The translations under genes and the position numbers were made by a program. DNA of 64,000 nucleotides from Poriferisodalis sp964484385 (GTDB lineage Bacteria; Actinomycetota; Acidimicrobiia; Acidimicrobiales; Poriferisodalaceae). The notes beneath the pieces are model-generated. The model was not told where the DNA came from. It was given only the letters and a program-made list of their open reading frames with translations, and did no database searches. Location of the stretch: positions 62,001 to 126,000 of the forward strand of contig CAZAFV010000001.1 in the NCBI GenBank assembly GCA_964484385.1, written 5' to 3'. Below, piece after piece: positions 1 to 8,409 of the stretch. How positions within the stretch are numbered: the first letter of the stretch is position 1; the number at the start of each line of letters is the position of its first letter.

Positions 1-333
1 ATCGGTGCAGACATGCTCGATGAGTTCAGGGTGGCCTATGCCCGGCTACGAGAGCACGACGTGACCGCTTCGCCCGACCCGCCGTGGGAGTGGCTCGCAG
101 AAGGCTGGGAGCTGATGCCTGACGCCCGCAGTGACACGGTGCGCTGGTCGTACCCCAGCGCCGATCCGTGGCATCTCGCCTACACGCCCGGCGTGCATCC
201 GCTCGACATCACGATCGACGGTGAGCAGGTGCTGGCCAGCGGCATCGCGACGCGTGTCGACCCCGCTGAGGTGCGGGCCAAGGCAGCCGAGCAGGCCCAG
301 AGGCTGTTCGCGGCGCTCGACGAGCTCGACTGA
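1..333 (+). CDS. amidohydrolase family protein, C-terminal end (5' truncated by window)
   Basis: The reading frame is open from base 1 and stops at 331-333, so only the last 110 residues are present; an internal ATG at 13 is unlikely to be the true start. The tail resembles the C-terminus of SsnA/chlorohydrolase-type amidohydrolases: a YTPGVHPLDITIDGEQVL segment, where the beta-sandwich strand names the position, then an alpha-helical RVDPAEVRAKAAEQAQRL end. The metal ligands would lie upstream of the window. It is followed 40 bp later on the same strand by a diaminopropionate ammonia-lyase-like gene. In E. coli the related genes ygeX and ssnA lie in the same purine/amino-acid catabolic region, so a joint role in nitrogen-compound breakdown is plausible. 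That role is an inference, and the substrate is unknown. Confidence 0.6.
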   Translation: MGADMLDEFRVAYARLREHDVTASPDPPWEWLAEGWELMPDARSDTVRWSYPSADPWHLAYTPGVHPLDITIDGEQVLASGIATRVDPAEVRAKAAEQAQRLFAALDELD

Positions 334-373
334 GGCCGAACTCGACGGAAACACTGGATTGGGGAGGTCAGCA

Positions 374-1540
374 ATGGGTGCTCTGGTGAACCGGAACCCG
401 CTGTTCGACGGCCGTGACTGGCCGGCAGTGTCGCTTGAGGTGATGGCGTTTCACCGCCGGCTGCCTGCGTATGCGCCGACACTGGTCATCGATGCTCCCC
501 GGCTGGCCGACAGCCTGGGCGTGGGGCGAGTGCTCGTGAAAGCCGAGACGCAGCGCATGGGCCTGCCCTCGTTCAAGATCCTGGGTGCTTCGTGGGCGTC
601 ATACCGCGCCGTCTGCGAGCACATCGGCGATGAGCCCCCGCCGTGGGCCAACATCAATGAGCTGGCGGCCAGCCTGGCGCACCTGCGGCCGATGACGCTG
701 GCGGCTGCCACCGACGGCAACCACGGGCGAGCGGTCGCATTCATGGCACGCCTGCTGGGCTTCGACGCGCACATCCTGGTGCCCGACGGCACCTCGGAGG
801 CTCGCATCGCCGCGATCGAGGGCGAGAGTGCCACGGTGACCGTGGTGGACGGCACCTACGACGACGCCATCACCCAGAGCGCCGAGATGGCCGGTGATCG
901 CTGCCTGGTCGTGTCGGACACCTCGTGGCCGGGGTACGAGACGATCCCCGCCAACGTTGCCGAGGGCTACACGACGATCTTCGCCGAGGTTGACGACGCG
1001 CTCGCTGCCAACGGCATCGGCCAGCCGGACCTGGTCGCGGTCCCCGTGGGTGTCGGCGCCTTCATGGCTGCCGCCGTCACCCACTACCGCAGCGGCGAGC
1101 ACCGGCCGGTGCTGGTGTCGGTGGAGCCCGACGACGCCAACTGCGTGCAGATGTCGACGATCAACGGGGAGATCACCGAGACCCCCGGTCCGCACCGGTC
1201 GATCATGGTCGGCCTCAACTGCGGGGTGCCCTCGCCGCTGGCGTGGCCGATGATGGCGAGCGGCGTCGACTGGTGCGTCTCCGTGAACAGCGACGCAGCC
1301 GGTGCTGCCATGGGGGACCTGGCCGATTCTCAAGTGGTCGCTGGCGAAACCGGCAGCGCCTCGTTGGCCGGCGTGCGAGCACTCCTGGCCGATGAGCAGG
1401 GCTCAGCGGCGCTGGACGACCCCGCAAGCGCCACCGTGCTGGTCATGGTGACCGAGGGCGCCACCGACCCAGCGAACTACGAACGCATCGTCGGCCGCCC
1501 ACACACGCAGGTCGGACGGGTGCTGTCCGCAGTACGTTGA
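374..1540 (+). CDS. diaminopropionate ammonia-lyase-like PLP enzyme
   Basis: A 388-residue fold-type II PLP enzyme. The ATG at 374 was chosen because it follows a GGGGAGG ribosome-binding site; the open frame extends further upstream but overlaps the previous gene in another frame. LPSFKILGAS at about residues 64-73 holds the PLP-binding lysine (Lys68), ATDGNHGRAVAF is the asparagine loop of this fold, and VPVGVGAFMAAAV is the glycine-rich phosphate-binding loop. Length and the early FKILGAS motif fit 2,3-diaminopropionate ammonia-lyase (YgeX), which makes pyruvate and two ammonia; a serine/threonine dehydratase role is the main alternative. It sits between an amidohydrolase and a crotonase on the same strand with short gaps, so the three may be co-transcribed. 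Confidence 0.75.
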   Translation: MGALVNRNPLFDGRDWPAVSLEVMAFHRRLPAYAPTLVIDAPRLADSLGVGRVLVKAETQRMGLPSFKILGASWASYRAVCEHIGDEPPPWANINELAASLAHLRPMTLAAATDGNHGRAVAFMARLLGFDAHILVPDGTSEARIAAIEGESATVTVVDGTYDDAITQSAEMAGDRCLVVSDTSWPGYETIPANVAEGYTTIFAEVDDALAANGIGQPDLVAVPVGVGAFMAAAVTHYRSGEHRPVLVSVEPDDANCVQMSTINGEITETPGPHRSIMVGLNCGVPSPLAWPMMASGVDWCVSVNSDAAGAAMGDLADSQVVAGETGSASLAGVRALLADEQGSAALDDPASATVLVMVTEGATDPANYERIVGRPHTQVGRVLSAVR

Positions 1541-1578
1541 GCGCCAGCCAAGTGGCCTGAGACACAGGGAGGCTCGTC

Positions 1579-2355
1579 ATGCCGCTGGATCAAGCGAACT
1601 ATCAGGCAATGCTCATCGACAAACGCGACAACGGCGTCGCCGTGGTCACGCTGAACCGCCCAGAACGGCTCAACGCCGTGAACGGCCAGATGCACCACGA
1701 GATGGCCAGCTTCACCCGTGACGCCCAGACCGACGACGACGTGAAGGTCGTGGTGCTCGCCGGCTCCGGCCGTGCGTTCTGTGCGGGTGGCGACTTCAGT
1801 GACACCGGCGGGCCGGCAGTCAGCTTCGAAGAGGGGCGCCAGATCGTCGATCACCTGCTCGAGCTGCGCAAGCCGATCATCTCCGCCGTGCAGGGTTACG
1901 CCATGGGCCTCGGCGCCAACATCGCCCTGCTGTGCGATGTCGTCGTGGCAGGGCACAGCTCCGTGTTCGCCGACACCCACGTCAACATGGGCATCGGCGC
2001 GGGCGACGGCGGCCAGGTGATCTGGCCGCTGCTGATGGGGGTCAACCGGGCCAAGTGGCATCTCATGACCGGTGAACGGGTGACCGGTCAGATGCTCTAC
2101 GACATGGGGCTCGTCAACTTCCTGGTGGACGATGACGCGATTCTCGACACGGCAGTCGAGAAAGCAGACCAGCTCGCCGCTGGCCCGCAGAAGGCCATCA
2201 GCGCGTCGAAGGTGCCGATCAACAACTGGATCCGGCAGATGTCGGCACAGATCCTGCCGTTGTCGCTGAGCCTGGAGGGCGAGACGTTCCACAGCAGCGA
2301 CGCCCGGGAGGCACAGCGCGCGTTCGTGGAGAAGCGGCCGCCCAAGTTCGACTAG
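1579..2355 (+). CDS. enoyl-CoA hydratase/isomerase family protein (crotonase)
   Basis: A 258-residue crotonase-fold protein, preceded by an AGGGAGG ribosome-binding site. GRAFCAGGDFSDTG near residues 57-70 forms the first oxyanion-hole strand, and GYAMGLGANIALLCDVVVAG followed by ADTHVNMGIGAGDGG is the second half of the CoA-binding active site. The usual hydratase glutamate pair is not obvious: the region around the second catalytic position reads NMGIGAGDGG rather than PE-containing. It may therefore be an isomerase, hydrolase or other crotonase rather than a classical hydratase. It converges on the Rieske dioxygenase genes with a 16-bp gap. Cytoplasmic acyl-CoA metabolism is the expected setting; the substrate is unknown. 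Confidence 0.85.
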   Translation: MPLDQANYQAMLIDKRDNGVAVVTLNRPERLNAVNGQMHHEMASFTRDAQTDDDVKVVVLAGSGRAFCAGGDFSDTGGPAVSFEEGRQIVDHLLELRKPIISAVQGYAMGLGANIALLCDVVVAGHSSVFADTHVNMGIGAGDGGQVIWPLLMGVNRAKWHLMTGERVTGQMLYDMGLVNFLVDDDAILDTAVEKADQLAAGPQKAISASKVPINNWIRQMSAQILPLSLSLEGETFHSSDAREAQRAFVEKRPPKFD

Positions 2356-2371
2356 CCATTCATGGCGCTGC

Positions 2372-2866
2372 TCAGATGATGAAGGGCAGGTTGGGCAGCG
2401 GCGACGTGGAGTTCACCAGCTCCACCTTCTTGGCTGCCATGCGCAGACCGTCGGCCGTGCGCCGCAAGCGGTGTGTCGCCCGGCCCGCCCAGAGGCGCAG
2501 GTGGCCCGTGGCCTGCACGGCGTGCTCGTAGAGCACGAAGTTGCTGCCCACCTCGAACTCATCGCCTTCCGCGCTCAGGATCTCGATGTTCGACACCACC
2601 CGGCGCATCGACGAGGGCGGGTCCTGTGCGTGATGAACGCCGGTTGCGAGCTGCCGGATCCGGGTGCCCAGGCGGGCCCGGTTGTCGTTGATGTAGCTGA
2701 CCCGGGTGCCGGGCTCATAGTCGCCCGGGCCGAAGGGCACCCAGTAGTGCATGTCGTCGGTGACCAGCGCTTCCCACTCGTCGTAGCGGGACTCGTCCGC
2801 CAGCCGGGCTTCGAGATACACGAACGCCTCGATGTCGCGACGCGTTGGTTCGTCGACGATCGCCAT
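2372..2866 (-). CDS. aromatic-ring-hydroxylating dioxygenase, beta subunit
   Basis: A 164-residue SnoaL/NTF2-like protein of the ring-hydroxylating dioxygenase beta family. It starts MAIVDEPTRRDIEAFVYLEA and contains DDMHYWVPF, ARLGTRIRQLATG and VVSNIEI, which are typical for the small subunit that packs under the alpha trimer. It lies 9 bp downstream of the alpha-subunit gene on the minus strand, so the two are almost certainly co-transcribed and form one oxygenase. No ferredoxin or reductase gene is adjacent, so electron-transfer partners must be encoded elsewhere. Confidence 0.85.
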   Translation of the reverse strand: MAIVDEPTRRDIEAFVYLEARLADESRYDEWEALVTDDMHYWVPFGPGDYEPGTRVSYINDNRARLGTRIRQLATGVHHAQDPPSSMRRVVSNIEILSAEGDEFEVGSNFVLYEHAVQATGHLRLWAGRATHRLRRTADGLRMAAKKVELVNSTSPLPNLPFII

Positions 2867-2875
2867 AGAGGTCGC

Positions 2876-4183
2876 TCAGGTGCCGTTATGCCGGCCGCCC
2901 ACTGCGCCGGCCATGACCTCGCGGTAGTGGTGCCAGAAGCCGCGATTGGTGGTCTCGTCGGTGATGTCGCTCCAGCGCTGGCCGTCTTCGATGTGCTCTC
3001 GTTCGAGGCCCCGGCTGAGATCCACCCAGCCGTCCTCGCCGGCAGCGGCGCCCTCGAAGGCCCGGTGCATGCGTTCGGCAATCACGGCATCGTCGGTCAG
3101 GAAGAACGATGCAGGGCCCATCGCCGCTTCGGACTGCAGCACGAGCCGCCGGTTGACACTCTCATCGGTGCCCTCGACCAGCAGGGGAGTGTGACGGTGC
3201 ACCGTGACCCCCGGTGAGACCGGTTCGATCCGGGCGATATTCATCTCGGCCAGGAACAGGTTCGGGAACACCAGCGCGTGCGGCGGGCCGTCCCACATGA
3301 TCGTCTTGGCCTTCTCGGGGCCATAGGACCCCTCGAGAGCATCGCAGTAGTCGGCGACCTTCTCGCGTGTGGTGCCGAGCCAGGCCAACTCAGCGGTGTA
3401 GCTGCGGCGGAAGTCGAGTTCGAGATGACCGCCGTCATAGGCGCGGGTGGCCGACTCTGAGGCCTCCTCGCCGGTCATCACGATCTCGTCGTAGTAGGTG
3501 TCGGGAACGGCCCGGGCCATCGAGGCGTGGGTGAAGTTGAGGTGGTAGCCGTCGTGGTCGCTCTCGGGCCACATCTTCCAGTTCGAGTCGATCCGCTGGC
3601 CGATCCAGCCCGCAGAGAGGCGGACCCTGCCGGTAGGCGACATATTCGAGGTGCGATCGATGAGATCAGTGCCGCCTGCGCCGAGATGGTCGCTGAGCGA
3701 GCCCGCGGTGCCGCTGCGATTGGCGAACACGAACCCTCGGTAGTCGTCGACCTGGCCGGGCCGGTCGAGCCCCAGATCGGCGGTGTCCTTGTGGAAACCC
3801 TTGGGGCCGGGAACGCCGAGCAGCGTGCCGTCGAGGTCGTAGGTCCAGCCGTGGTAAGCGCAGCGGAAGTTGCGATTGTTGCCGTCGTTCTGCGGGCAGA
3901 GCGTGGTGCCGCGGTGCGCGCAGCGATTTGCCACGACGCTGATCGCACCGTCACGGTTGCGCACCATGAGCACTGGCTCGGTGCCGAGGCGCCGGGAGAC
4001 CCAGTCGCCGACCTCGGGTACCTCCGATTCGTGGCCCACGAACACCCAGCCGTCGGTGAAGATGCGCTGCATCTCGTCTGCGAACACCGCCGGGTCGGTG
4101 TAGAGGCTGCCGTGGATGCGGTCGTCCTGTACGAGGTGCCGGTAGTCGTGCGATGCCGGTGAGCTCTGCACGGTCAGTGCCAT
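2876..4183 (-). CDS. Rieske non-heme iron aromatic-ring-hydroxylating dioxygenase, alpha subunit
   Basis: A 435-residue catalytic subunit. The Rieske [2Fe-2S] site is complete: Cys88-x-His90, then 17 residues, then Cys108-x2-His111 (RCAHRGTTLC and FRCAYHGW). The mononuclear iron site is seen as Asp211-x2-His214-x4-His219 in SDHDGYHLNFTH, after the usual NWK segment. A GAGGGGGATC ribosome-binding site precedes the ATG. The beta subunit follows after 9 bp. The pair would insert both atoms of O2 into an aromatic or similar ring; the substrate cannot be read from sequence. The neighbouring PhyH-type oxygenase gene upstream on the same strand may belong to the same pathway. Confidence 0.9.
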   Translation of the reverse strand: MALTVQSSPASHDYRHLVQDDRIHGSLYTDPAVFADEMQRIFTDGWVFVGHESEVPEVGDWVSRRLGTEPVLMVRNRDGAISVVANRCAHRGTTLCPQNDGNNRNFRCAYHGWTYDLDGTLLGVPGPKGFHKDTADLGLDRPGQVDDYRGFVFANRSGTAGSLSDHLGAGGTDLIDRTSNMSPTGRVRLSAGWIGQRIDSNWKMWPESDHDGYHLNFTHASMARAVPDTYYDEIVMTGEEASESATRAYDGGHLELDFRRSYTAELAWLGTTREKVADYCDALEGSYGPEKAKTIMWDGPPHALVFPNLFLAEMNIARIEPVSPGVTVHRHTPLLVEGTDESVNRRLVLQSEAAMGPASFFLTDDAVIAERMHRAFEGAAAGEDGWVDLSRGLEREHIEDGQRWSDITDETTNRGFWHHYREVMAGAVGGRHNGT

Positions 4184-4245
4184 CGATGATCCCCCTCTAT
4201 GTCATCGAACGCTAGGCGCTCACGCCCGGTGGTCGCTGATACCGG

Positions 4246-5082
4246 CTAGATCCCGGGTGTGCGGTAGCCGTCGCGCCGCCACAGGACGGGGAAGTGGTTC
4301 TCGTCCATCTCGTCGTCGGCGAGGCGCGCATAGCGGGCGTAGATCGGGCCGTTGCCCTCGCCGAAGCCAGCCCGGTCGAACCGGGCCTCGCTGGAGGCGC
4401 AGTGCAGCACGAGCGCACGCCGGTGCCGATCGGACTCATTCGGCCCCGACCCGTGCCAAGTCCAGCCGTGATGGAACGATCCGCCCCCGGCGGGAACCTC
4501 CACCGGCGCAAGGTCAACTTCTGCACCGCTGGCGCCGGCGGCAGCCGTGACGGTGGCCCGGTAGTCCTCCGGTGCATGGAACTCGCCCATCTGGTCTCCG
4601 CCGGTCCGCCACCGGTGCGATCCCCGTGCGATCTCCATCGTGCCGCCGCCGGCCACCGTGTCGTCGAGTGCGATCCAGCACGAGAACATCTCGGTCGGCG
4701 TGTACCAAGCCAGGTAGGCGTTGTCGCGGTGGAAGCCGACAGAACGTGCGCCAGGGGGCTTCCACAGCAGGTTGTCCTGGATGATGCGGGCGCCAGTCCA
4801 TCCAGCCAGCGTGGCCACGGCCTCGCCCAGGCGGGTGTCGAGCACCGTTGAGGCGATCAGCCGGTCAGCCTTCCAACCGTTGCAGATCTGCCTGGTGAGC
4901 GTCGGATCGTCGCGGCCCGAGAGCCAGTTGACCTCATCTGGGGAGATGCCGGTCTCGAAGTCGCCGCAGAACAGCCGCTCGAACCGCTCCCTGAGCGGCT
5001 CGATCAGCTCGGGGTCGATCAGCGAATCAACCGTGACGAAGCCGTCAGCCTCGAACGATGCCACATCGCCGGCCGTGAGCAT
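4246..5082 (-). CDS. phytanoyl-CoA dioxygenase (PhyH) family protein
   Basis: A 278-residue Fe(II)/2-oxoglutarate-dependent oxygenase. The facial triad is visible: the HxD motif in VGFHRDNAY and a distal histidine in HHGWTWHGSGPN, followed by the arginine-rich segment DRHRRALVLHC that binds 2-oxoglutarate. The start has no clear Shine-Dalgarno. Instead a TAGCTT hexamer lies exactly 6 nt before the ATG, suggesting a leaderless transcript. It reads in the same direction as the Rieske genes (62-bp gap) and diverges from the nitroreductase gene. Likely role: hydroxylation of a lipid-like or small organic substrate; the substrate is unknown. Confidence 0.85.
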   Translation of the reverse strand: MLTAGDVASFEADGFVTVDSLIDPELIEPLRERFERLFCGDFETGISPDEVNWLSGRDDPTLTRQICNGWKADRLIASTVLDTRLGEAVATLAGWTGARIIQDNLLWKPPGARSVGFHRDNAYLAWYTPTEMFSCWIALDDTVAGGGTMEIARGSHRWRTGGDQMGEFHAPEDYRATVTAAAGASGAEVDLAPVEVPAGGGSFHHGWTWHGSGPNESDRHRRALVLHCASSEARFDRAGFGEGNGPIYARYARLADDEMDENHFPVLWRRDGYRTPGI

Positions 5083-5088
5083 CTTCCC

Positions 5089-5094
5089 AAGCTA
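5089..5094 (-). promoter_or_regulatory. -10-like hexamer TAGCTT for a leaderless start (PhyH gene)
   Basis: On the minus strand TAGCTT is followed by 6 nt (gggaag) and then the ATG at 5082. One of ten similarly placed TANNNT hexamers in this window. No convincing -35 box was seen. Confidence 0.5.
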
Positions 5095-5149
5095 GTTCCG
5101 GCACGTCGCCGTACTCTCGAAGGGCGCATCACGAAGGAATCGGAGTGAC

Positions 5150-6055
5150 ATGACGGCTGAGCCGGCATTTGCACCGGGCACGCCCGGCTACCAGGCGATC
5201 GTGGACCATGCGCTGATGACGACCCGCGGCGTGCGCCAGCGTCTCGACTTCGACCGGGAGGTCGATGATCAGATCATCCTCAACTGCATCGACGTTGCCG
5301 AGCAGGCACCGACCGGAGGCAACAACGGCAGCCGACGGTGGATGATCATCAGGGATCAGCAGATCAAGGATCGGATGGCCGAGCTGTACCTGTCGGCGGG
5401 CGTCGATTGGGTGATCAAGACAGCGAAGCGGCTGGAGGGCAGCGGCCACCAGAACGAACGGTTGATGGCTGGTGCACGTCATCTCGGCGAGAACATCGCC
5501 AGGACGCCGGCGCTCGTCATCCCCACGATTCTCGGGCGCCATGACGGCAGCGGACGGCCCGGGCTCTTCGACTCAGTGATCCAGTCGGCGTGGAGCTTCA
5601 TGATCGCGCTGCGGAGCCGAGGCCTGGGGACCGTGTGGACCACGATGTACCTCAACGAGGCGCCCGCGGTCGCCGAATTGCTGGAACTGCCAGACCACGT
5701 GACGCAGATCTGCCTGTTCCCGGTGGCCTACACGATCGGCACCGACTTCAAACCGACGTCGCGGCGCTATCCGGCTGCCGACATCGCCTACTTCGACCGT
5801 TATGGGCGTACCAAGACGCCCGCCGGGCCGGGCGTCGTCGATGAGATCGATCTCAAGGCCAAGCCCGACGTGGTCCGGGCCGCCATCGAATCGCTGGACT
5901 CGCCATCGGACCGCTGGCGGTTCGACCTCGAACAGGTGCCCGGGGGCAGCCGGTTGCGCCTGCACGCCCCGGTGGATCCCGGCGGCGACCCTTCGGCGAC
6001 GTTGGCCGAGGTGCGACAAACACTGGACGCGCTGGCCCAGCAGCTCAAGCGCTAG
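5150..6055 (+). CDS. nitroreductase family protein
   Basis: A 301-residue FMN-dependent nitroreductase-fold protein with an ATG behind GGAG. The N-terminal segment TTRGVRQRLDFDREVD is the family's FMN phosphate-binding arginine region; EQAPTGGNNGSRRWMIIRD is the conserved AP(S/T) loop; and GLGTVWTTMYL near residues 160-170 is the second FMN contact. After about residue 215 there is an extra 80-residue C-terminal part (GVVDEIDLKAKPDVVRAA onward) not found in minimal nitroreductases. It diverges from the PhyH gene and converges with an acyl-CoA dehydrogenase across a paired-palindrome region. The substrate is unknown; NAD(P)H-linked reduction of a nitro, quinone or unsaturated compound is the family role. 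Confidence 0.85.
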   Translation: MTAEPAFAPGTPGYQAIVDHALMTTRGVRQRLDFDREVDDQIILNCIDVAEQAPTGGNNGSRRWMIIRDQQIKDRMAELYLSAGVDWVIKTAKRLEGSGHQNERLMAGARHLGENIARTPALVIPTILGRHDGSGRPGLFDSVIQSAWSFMIALRSRGLGTVWTTMYLNEAPAVAELLELPDHVTQICLFPVAYTIGTDFKPTSRRYPAADIAYFDRYGRTKTPAGPGVVDEIDLKAKPDVVRAAIESLDSPSDRWRFDLEQVPGGSRLRLHAPVDPGGDPSATLAEVRQTLDALAQQLKR

Positions 6056-6070
6056 CTCATCCGCCGTATC

Positions 6071-6100
6071 TGATGTTCAGGATGTCTTACGACATCCTGC
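6071..6100. repeat. first of two related hairpins (9-bp stem) between convergent genes
   Basis: The arms caggatgtc (6078-6086) and gacatcctg (6091-6099) pair around a 4-nt loop. The unit begins tgatgttc and is repeated 36 bp downstream with the loop-proximal bases changed. It lies in the 67-bp gap between the nitroreductase and acyl-CoA dehydrogenase stops, so a bidirectional terminator is the simplest reading. There is no T-tract. Confidence 0.7.
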
Positions 6101-6106
6101 TGTGTT

Positions 6107-6137
6107 TGATGTTCCGGATGTCCTAGGACATCCGGAA
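6107..6137. repeat. second hairpin: perfect 26-bp palindrome overlapping a stop codon
   Basis: 6112-6137 is a perfect inverted repeat centred on cctagg, and it includes the TAG stop (6123-6125) and last codons of the minus-strand acyl-CoA dehydrogenase. Compared with the copy 36 bp upstream, an A-T pair in the stem is replaced by C-G on both arms, so pairing is kept. Probable terminator, or a protein-binding palindrome. Confidence 0.75.
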
Positions 6138-7361
6138 GTCGGGGTCGTGGCGGCGGAGTTCGCGGCGGGCGATGGTCATCTTGTGGACCTCGTCGGGGCC
6201 GTCCGCGATCCGCAGCGTCCGCATCTGCGCGTACATCTCGGCCAGCGGGAAGAACTGGGTGACGCCGCCGGCGCCGTGCACCTGGATGGCCCGATCGATG
6301 ATCTTCAGCGCCATGTTGGGCACCACCACCTTGATGCCGGAGATCTCCTGCGCGGCGGCCTTGTTGCCGATGGTGTCCATCAGATGTGCCACATGCAGCA
6401 CATACTCGCGGGCCTGGTCGATCTCGATGCGTGCCTCGGCGATCCAGTCTTGGATGAGGCCTTGCTGGGCGACCGACTTGCCGAAAGTGTGTCGCTCGAG
6501 CGCCCGCTTGCACATGTACTCGAGTGCCCGCTCGGCCACGCCGATCGAGCGCATGCAGTGGTGGATGCGTCCGGGGCCGAGGCGGGCTTGGCTGATGGCG
6601 AAGCCCTCGCCCTCGCCTCCCAGGATGTGGTCCTCGGGCACGCGCACGTTCTCGTACACCAACTCGGGGTGACCGCCCCGATGGTGGTAGCCGAACACCA
6701 GCGGGTCGCGTTCCACCGTGATGCCCTCGGCATCGCGGGGCACCACGATCATCGATTGCTGGCGATGGCGCGGGCCGTCGGGGTCGTTCTTGCCCATCAC
6801 GATGAGCACTTTGCACTCGGGCCGCAGCGCGTTCGAGGAGAACCACTTGCGCCCGTTCAGCACGTACTCGTCGCCGTCCCTGTCGATCCGCAGGCGGATG
6901 TTGGAGGCATCCGAGCTGGCCACCTCGGGCTCGGTCATGGAGAAGGTCGAGCGGAACTCTCCCTCCAGCAACGGTGCCAGGTACTGCTGCTTGACCCGCT
7001 CGGAGCCGTACAGGTTCAGAATCTCCATGTTGCCGGTGTCAGGCGCCGCGCAGTTCAGCGCCTCGGAGCTGAACGACACCTTGCCGAGTTCTTCGGAGAT
7101 CGGCGAGTAGTCGAGGTTGGAGAGCTTGGTGCCGGGCGCCTGCGGGTCGAGGTGGGGGATGAACAGGTTCCACAGGCCGCGTTCGCGCGCCGCCGCCTTG
7201 AGCTTCTCCATGATCGCCGGGGTGGCGTGCACCTGCCCGGCGGCTACGAGCTCTTCGTACTGCTCGTTGTACTCCTCCTCGTTGGGATAGATGTGGTCGT
7301 CCATGAACGACTTGACGGCCTCCTGCATTTCGAGGCCCTTGTCGGTGTAGGCGTGCGCCAT
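6123..7361 (-). CDS. acyl-CoA dehydrogenase family protein (ACAD10/11-like)
   Basis: A 412-residue FAD-dependent acyl-CoA dehydrogenase. FSMTEPEVASSDASN in the middle domain is the classical family signature near the flavin, and GGHPELVYENVRVPEDHILG and ARLGPGRIHHCMRSIGVAERA follow in the expected order. The C-terminal IADGPDEVHKMTIARREL is typical of the ACAD10/11-like branch, which acts on long or branched acyl-CoAs. A CGGGAGC ribosome-binding site precedes the ATG. The gene's end lies within a perfect palindrome. It is the downstream partner of an SDR gene on the same strand (181-bp gap). Role: alpha,beta-desaturation of an unidentified acyl-CoA. Confidence 0.88.
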   Translation of the reverse strand: MAHAYTDKGLEMQEAVKSFMDDHIYPNEEEYNEQYEELVAAGQVHATPAIMEKLKAAARERGLWNLFIPHLDPQAPGTKLSNLDYSPISEELGKVSFSSEALNCAAPDTGNMEILNLYGSERVKQQYLAPLLEGEFRSTFSMTEPEVASSDASNIRLRIDRDGDEYVLNGRKWFSSNALRPECKVLIVMGKNDPDGPRHRQQSMIVVPRDAEGITVERDPLVFGYHHRGGHPELVYENVRVPEDHILGGEGEGFAISQARLGPGRIHHCMRSIGVAERALEYMCKRALERHTFGKSVAQQGLIQDWIAEARIEIDQAREYVLHVAHLMDTIGNKAAAQEISGIKVVVPNMALKIIDRAIQVHGAGGVTQFFPLAEMYAQMRTLRIADGPDEVHKMTIARRELRRHDPDFRMS

Positions 7362-7542
7362 GTCGGTGCTCCCGTTTCGTCGGTGAGGTGGGGCGAGGTC
7401 GGCACCCTTCGGTGAGCGGGCGCCACTGCGCCCCGAAAGCTAGCCCGCGGACGTGCGACGTTTCAGAGCCGCGGCCAGGCGGCGGCAACAGCGGGTGTGG
7501 CCCACGGGCGCGGCACGCCGCGGCAGATCAAATTGTGGAAGA

Positions 7543-8334
7543 TCAGATGTAACTGGCGACGCCGCCATCGATGGTCAGGCAGCTGCCGTTGATGTAGTTG
7601 GCGGCATTGCTGGCCAGGAACACGATCCCCGAGGCGACCTCTTCAGGTGTGCCGTAGCGGCCTTGGGGAACGCCGGTGGAGTTGCGGGCGAAGATGGCCT
7701 CGGCATCGGTGTCGTTGGCCTCGGCGATCTCCGCTGCGGCTCGTTCCCACATGTCGGTACGTATCAAGCCCGGGATGATGGTGTTGGTGAGAACGTTGTC
7801 GGCGCCGTACTTCGTGGCCAGCGCCTTGGCCGTCGCGACCATCGCAGCTTTGGTGGCGGCGTAGTCGATAAGGGCAGGATTGGGTGAGAATGCGGCACCT
7901 GTCGCCACCATCACGACCCGCCCCCATTTCTGCTTGCGCATGTGGGGCAGGCAGTGCCGGGTGCATCTCACCGCTGACATCAGGTTGAGCTGGTGCAGAT
8001 CGCTCCAGTCGTCGTCGGACATGAACAAGAAATTGCGCGACGGTGATGCGCCGACGTTGTTGACCAGGATGTCTGCCGGACCCGTATCGGCAGTGGCGGC
8101 ATCCAGGAACTGCTGAGTGGACTCGGCATCGGCCATGTCGGCGGTGTACCCCCGAACCGCGCCGGTGCCCGATGGGGGCGAATAGGAGGCCAGCGACTCC
8201 ACAGCCTCGTTGCCTCTCGCGCAGAACGCCACCGATGCTCCGTGGTCGGCCAGCAGCCGCACGGCGGCTTCGCCGATGCCCTTGCTGGCACCGGTCACCA
8301 GCGCCACTCGTCCTGACAGGTCCATGTCCAGCAT
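7543..8334 (-). CDS. SDR family oxidoreductase
   Basis: A 263-residue classical short-chain dehydrogenase/reductase. VTGASKGIGEAAV (about residues 14-26) is the nucleotide-binding TGxxxGxG motif, NNVGAS the structural NNxG-type motif, and YAATKAAM holds the Tyr-x3-Lys catalytic pair. The C-terminus, with FLASNAANYINGSCLTIDGG, matches FabG-like enzymes. The start at 8334 is supported by GGAGGA just upstream; a second ATG three codons in is possible. It is followed downstream by an acyl-CoA dehydrogenase and preceded by an SsuD-like LLM monooxygenase on the same strand. The substrate is unknown. Confidence 0.9.
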   Translation of the reverse strand: MLDMDLSGRVALVTGASKGIGEAAVRLLADHGASVAFCARGNEAVESLASYSPPSGTGAVRGYTADMADAESTQQFLDAATADTGPADILVNNVGASPSRNFLFMSDDDWSDLHQLNLMSAVRCTRHCLPHMRKQKWGRVVMVATGAAFSPNPALIDYAATKAAMVATAKALATKYGADNVLTNTIIPGLIRTDMWERAAAEIAEANDTDAEAIFARNSTGVPQGRYGTPEEVASGIVFLASNAANYINGSCLTIDGGVASYI

Positions 8335-8409
8335 TGCGTCCTCCGCAGTCAGATGTTCTCGATGTTCGACGATCTCGTGGGTGACGGGGCCGATGGAACG
8401 GCCGAGGTC

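Noticed and set aside
131..373. Long N-terminal extension of the diaminopropionate ammonia-lyase-like gene
   Set aside because: The extension overlaps the end of the preceding amidohydrolase in another frame and is low-complexity; the ATG at 374 has a strong ribosome-binding site.
6052..6846. 264-residue arginine- and histidine-rich reading frame opposite the acyl-CoA dehydrogenase codons
   Set aside because: It is a shadow in another frame of the real acyl-CoA dehydrogenase gene, with no recognisable domain.
8345..8385. Third copy of the 6071-6137 palindrome family near gatgttctcgatgttcg
   Set aside because: It shares gatgttc direct repeats but not the inverted arms; similarity is too short to call.
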